This document shows positions 4,869 through 5,834 of a stretch of 5,834 nt of DNA, piece by piece. Where the stretch lies: NCBI GenBank assembly GCA_948560485.1, contig CAOXUF010000149.1, positions 1 to 5,834 on the forward strand, given 5' to 3'. A model generated the notes under the pieces. The model was not told where the DNA came from. It was given only the letters and a program-made list of their open reading frames with translations, and searched no databases. Position 1 is the first letter of the stretch. Each line of letters opens with the position of its first letter. The position numbers were made by a program, and so were the translations under genes. This stretch comes from an uncultured Eubacterium sp. GTDB taxonomy: Bacteria > Bacillota_A > Clostridia > Lachnospirales > Lachnospiraceae.

Positions 4869-5196
4869 GCTCTTATTGTGTCACGGAATTGTTCGGGCTT
4901 AAAATTATGTTTAGAAGTTTGGTGATGGTCTTTTTCAGATAACACTTAAATCGAACTTCCCTTTGGCTATACAATATATATGATAGATAAGTTCTTGGTT
5001 GTGTGTTACAATATGTAGTATAAAGCACAGTGGAATATGCAATTCAAACTAAAGGATATGTGAGTAACTGCGTTAACTGATGTGATGTAACAGTGAATGA
5101 GGAAAAAGTATGCAATGGTGGGAAAATCTTACTGGGAAAAGGATAGCGGGAAGATAATGTAAAAATAGTGATAGAGAGGGGGGTAAAACTGTAGGG
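4869..5196. other. Intergenic stretch with no recognisable gene
   Basis: Stops are frequent in all plus frames, and the minus frames show no family I know. It holds AT-rich promoter-like patches, for example TTGGTT (about 4996) with TATAAA 18 bases downstream, but no gene follows at a normal distance. The later part (about 5100-5190) is purine-rich with repeated GGGAAAA-type tracts. Confidence 0.5.
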
Positions 5197-5253
5197 ATGA
5201 AAAACATCTTAAATATACTTTTGATGCCGATGGAGCCAAGACCACTGGCTTAG
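5197..5253 (+). CDS. Tentative 18-aa small ORF ending in a hairpin
   Basis: ATG at 5197 reads MKNILNILLMPMEPRPLA and stops at 5251-5253. The G-run at 5178-5183 could be a ribosome site, and GTAGGG lies directly before the ATG. The last codons overlap the left arm and loop of the strong hairpin at 5237-5265, as in a leader peptide or a truncated gene start. Nothing recognisable follows it on this strand, so it may be a chance frame. Confidence 0.2.
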   Translation: MKNILNILLMPMEPRPLA

Positions 5254-5265
5254 CCGGCAGTCTTG
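5237..5265. repeat. Strong symmetrical hairpin
   Basis: CAAGAC (5237-5242), CA, CTGGC (5245-5249), loop TTA, GCCGG (5253-5257), CA, GTCTTG (5260-5265). This gives 6 bp plus 5 bp (one G-T pair) with a symmetrical CA/CA internal loop. No T-run follows on either strand, so an ordinary terminator is unlikely. It lies about 50 bases past the end of the leftward phosphotransferase gene. Confidence 0.6.
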
Positions 5266-5317
5266 ACTGTACTGGTTCACCGGAATGATGTTGATCTTTT
5301 CTGAGCAGTGCGCACAT

Positions 5318-5834
5318 TCAGAAGTCAAAACAAAGTTCCTCTTTACGCTCTATCAGTCTCATCAGTATGAGCTCATTGATTTTGGCCAGATCAGCATACT
5401 TCTCTTTCCCGGAAAAGTATGCCGTACAGATCAGCTGAATGGAAAACACCACATAAGGAACGGCTTTTTTCTCTTCCTCTGTCAGATGGACCACATCATC
5501 ATACCCCTTGAGAATCTTCCTGTACAGTGGCAGCCATTGAGAGATACATTCCTCCTGGTCTGTAAAATTTTCAGTCAGAATCCCTGTGGCCGCATAACAG
5601 GGATCGAACAAACGGATACCATATTCCGAAAGTTCAAAATCTGTGACCCCGGTCATACTCCCCTGTTCCACGAGAATATAGTTTAAATTCATATTTCGAT
5701 GAATCACCTGTTTCGGCAGCCTCTTATAAATTTCTCCGAAATTCTGCTCATACTCTCTCTCAAAAGAAGCCGGTAATCGTAATCCTGCTTTTTCTCGTAT
5801 TTCCTGAAATGCCTGGGTGCGGACATAATCGTAC
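5318..5834 (-). CDS. APH-type phosphotransferase, C-terminal 171 aa (runs off right edge)
   Basis: The minus frame is open from the right edge to TGA at 5320-5318. After a helical N-lobe end it shows QVIHRNMNLNYILVEQ (fragment residues 42-57), the catalytic loop of aminoglycoside/choline-kinase-like phosphotransferases (PF01636), then GVTDFELSE (62-70) with the metal-binding DFE. FDPCYAATGILTE and a later YVVFSIQLICTAYFSGKEKY match a subgroup I recall from Clostridia that reads HRDPNPGNI at the loop. Two key loop residues differ: the catalytic Asp is Asn47 (AAT at 5695-5693) and the metal-binding Asn five residues on is Tyr52. The product may be a pseudo-enzyme or an early-stage pseudogene, though the visible frame has no stop. 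A GTG at 5707 lies inside the loop and is not the real start. The substrate is unknown; do not read it as proven antibiotic resistance. Confidence 0.75.
   Translation of the reverse strand, partial: YDYVRTQAFQEIREKAGLRLPASFEREYEQNFGEIYKRLPKQVIHRNMNLNYILVEQGSMTGVTDFELSEYGIRLFDPCYAATGILTENFTDQEECISQWLPLYRKILKGYDDVVHLTEEEKKAVPYVVFSIQLICTAYFSGKEKYADLAKINELILMRLIERKEELCFDF

Noticed and set aside
5129..5317. 62-aa minus frame beginning MCALLRKDQHH
   Set aside because: Begins right at the phosphotransferase stop without a ribosome site and reads through the hairpin; no family recognised.
1..5834. tRNA, rRNA, intact transposase or integrase, or a complete defence system
   Set aside because: None could be recognised; the genes are unrelated small enzymes and fragments and do not form a coherent multi-gene system in this window.

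Overview
The window looks like an accessory region from a low-GC Gram-positive bacterium, most likely a gut Clostridia/Lachnospiraceae-type genome. This rests on AT-rich codon use, strong AGGAGG-type ribosome sites, and protein families I associate with that group. It is not ordinary housekeeping sequence: much of it is decayed genes and mobile-element debris between small intact enzymes.

Layout. (1) Bases 1-52, minus strand: the first 17 codons of a small helix-turn-helix protein (begins MLEYISAPEAA), with a good promoter at 92-120 whose spacer carries a perfect CGGTTAACCG palindrome. (2) Bases 121-509: no convincing gene, but a perfect hairpin at 179-198 and a branched inverted-repeat structure at 257-345. 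(3) 576-1280, plus strand: a 234-aa protein resembling DUF6414, with its own promoter. (4) About 1305-1930, minus strand: debris of a plasmid/ICE replication module. It has a broken replication-initiator gene, five 15-bp repeats in its linker, and a 116-base segment just upstream that can fold into a four-way junction. (5) About 1964-2455, plus strand: the C-terminal half of a beta-lactamase-fold serine hydrolase, cut off where the mobile debris ends. (6) 2486-4868, plus strand: a run of small genes. These are a HAD phosphatase pseudogene (nonsense codon plus internal deletion), an unknown 105-aa protein, a GNAT acetyltransferase, an alkyltransferase-like protein without the active cysteine, a possible short gene relic, and a stand-alone HAD protein of the type linked to RNA repair. 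(7) 4869-5317: no clear gene, one strong hairpin at 5237-5265. (8) 5318-5834, minus strand: the C-terminal part of an APH-type phosphotransferase running off the right edge, with two catalytic-loop residues substituted.

The genes do not form an obvious pathway. The picture is a genomic-island or element-scar region where small stand-alone enzymes accumulate and decay. I do not see a clearly new multi-gene system. The most unusual signals are the two branched inverted-repeat structures and the selective survival of the repeat-bearing and leader parts of the replication gene.
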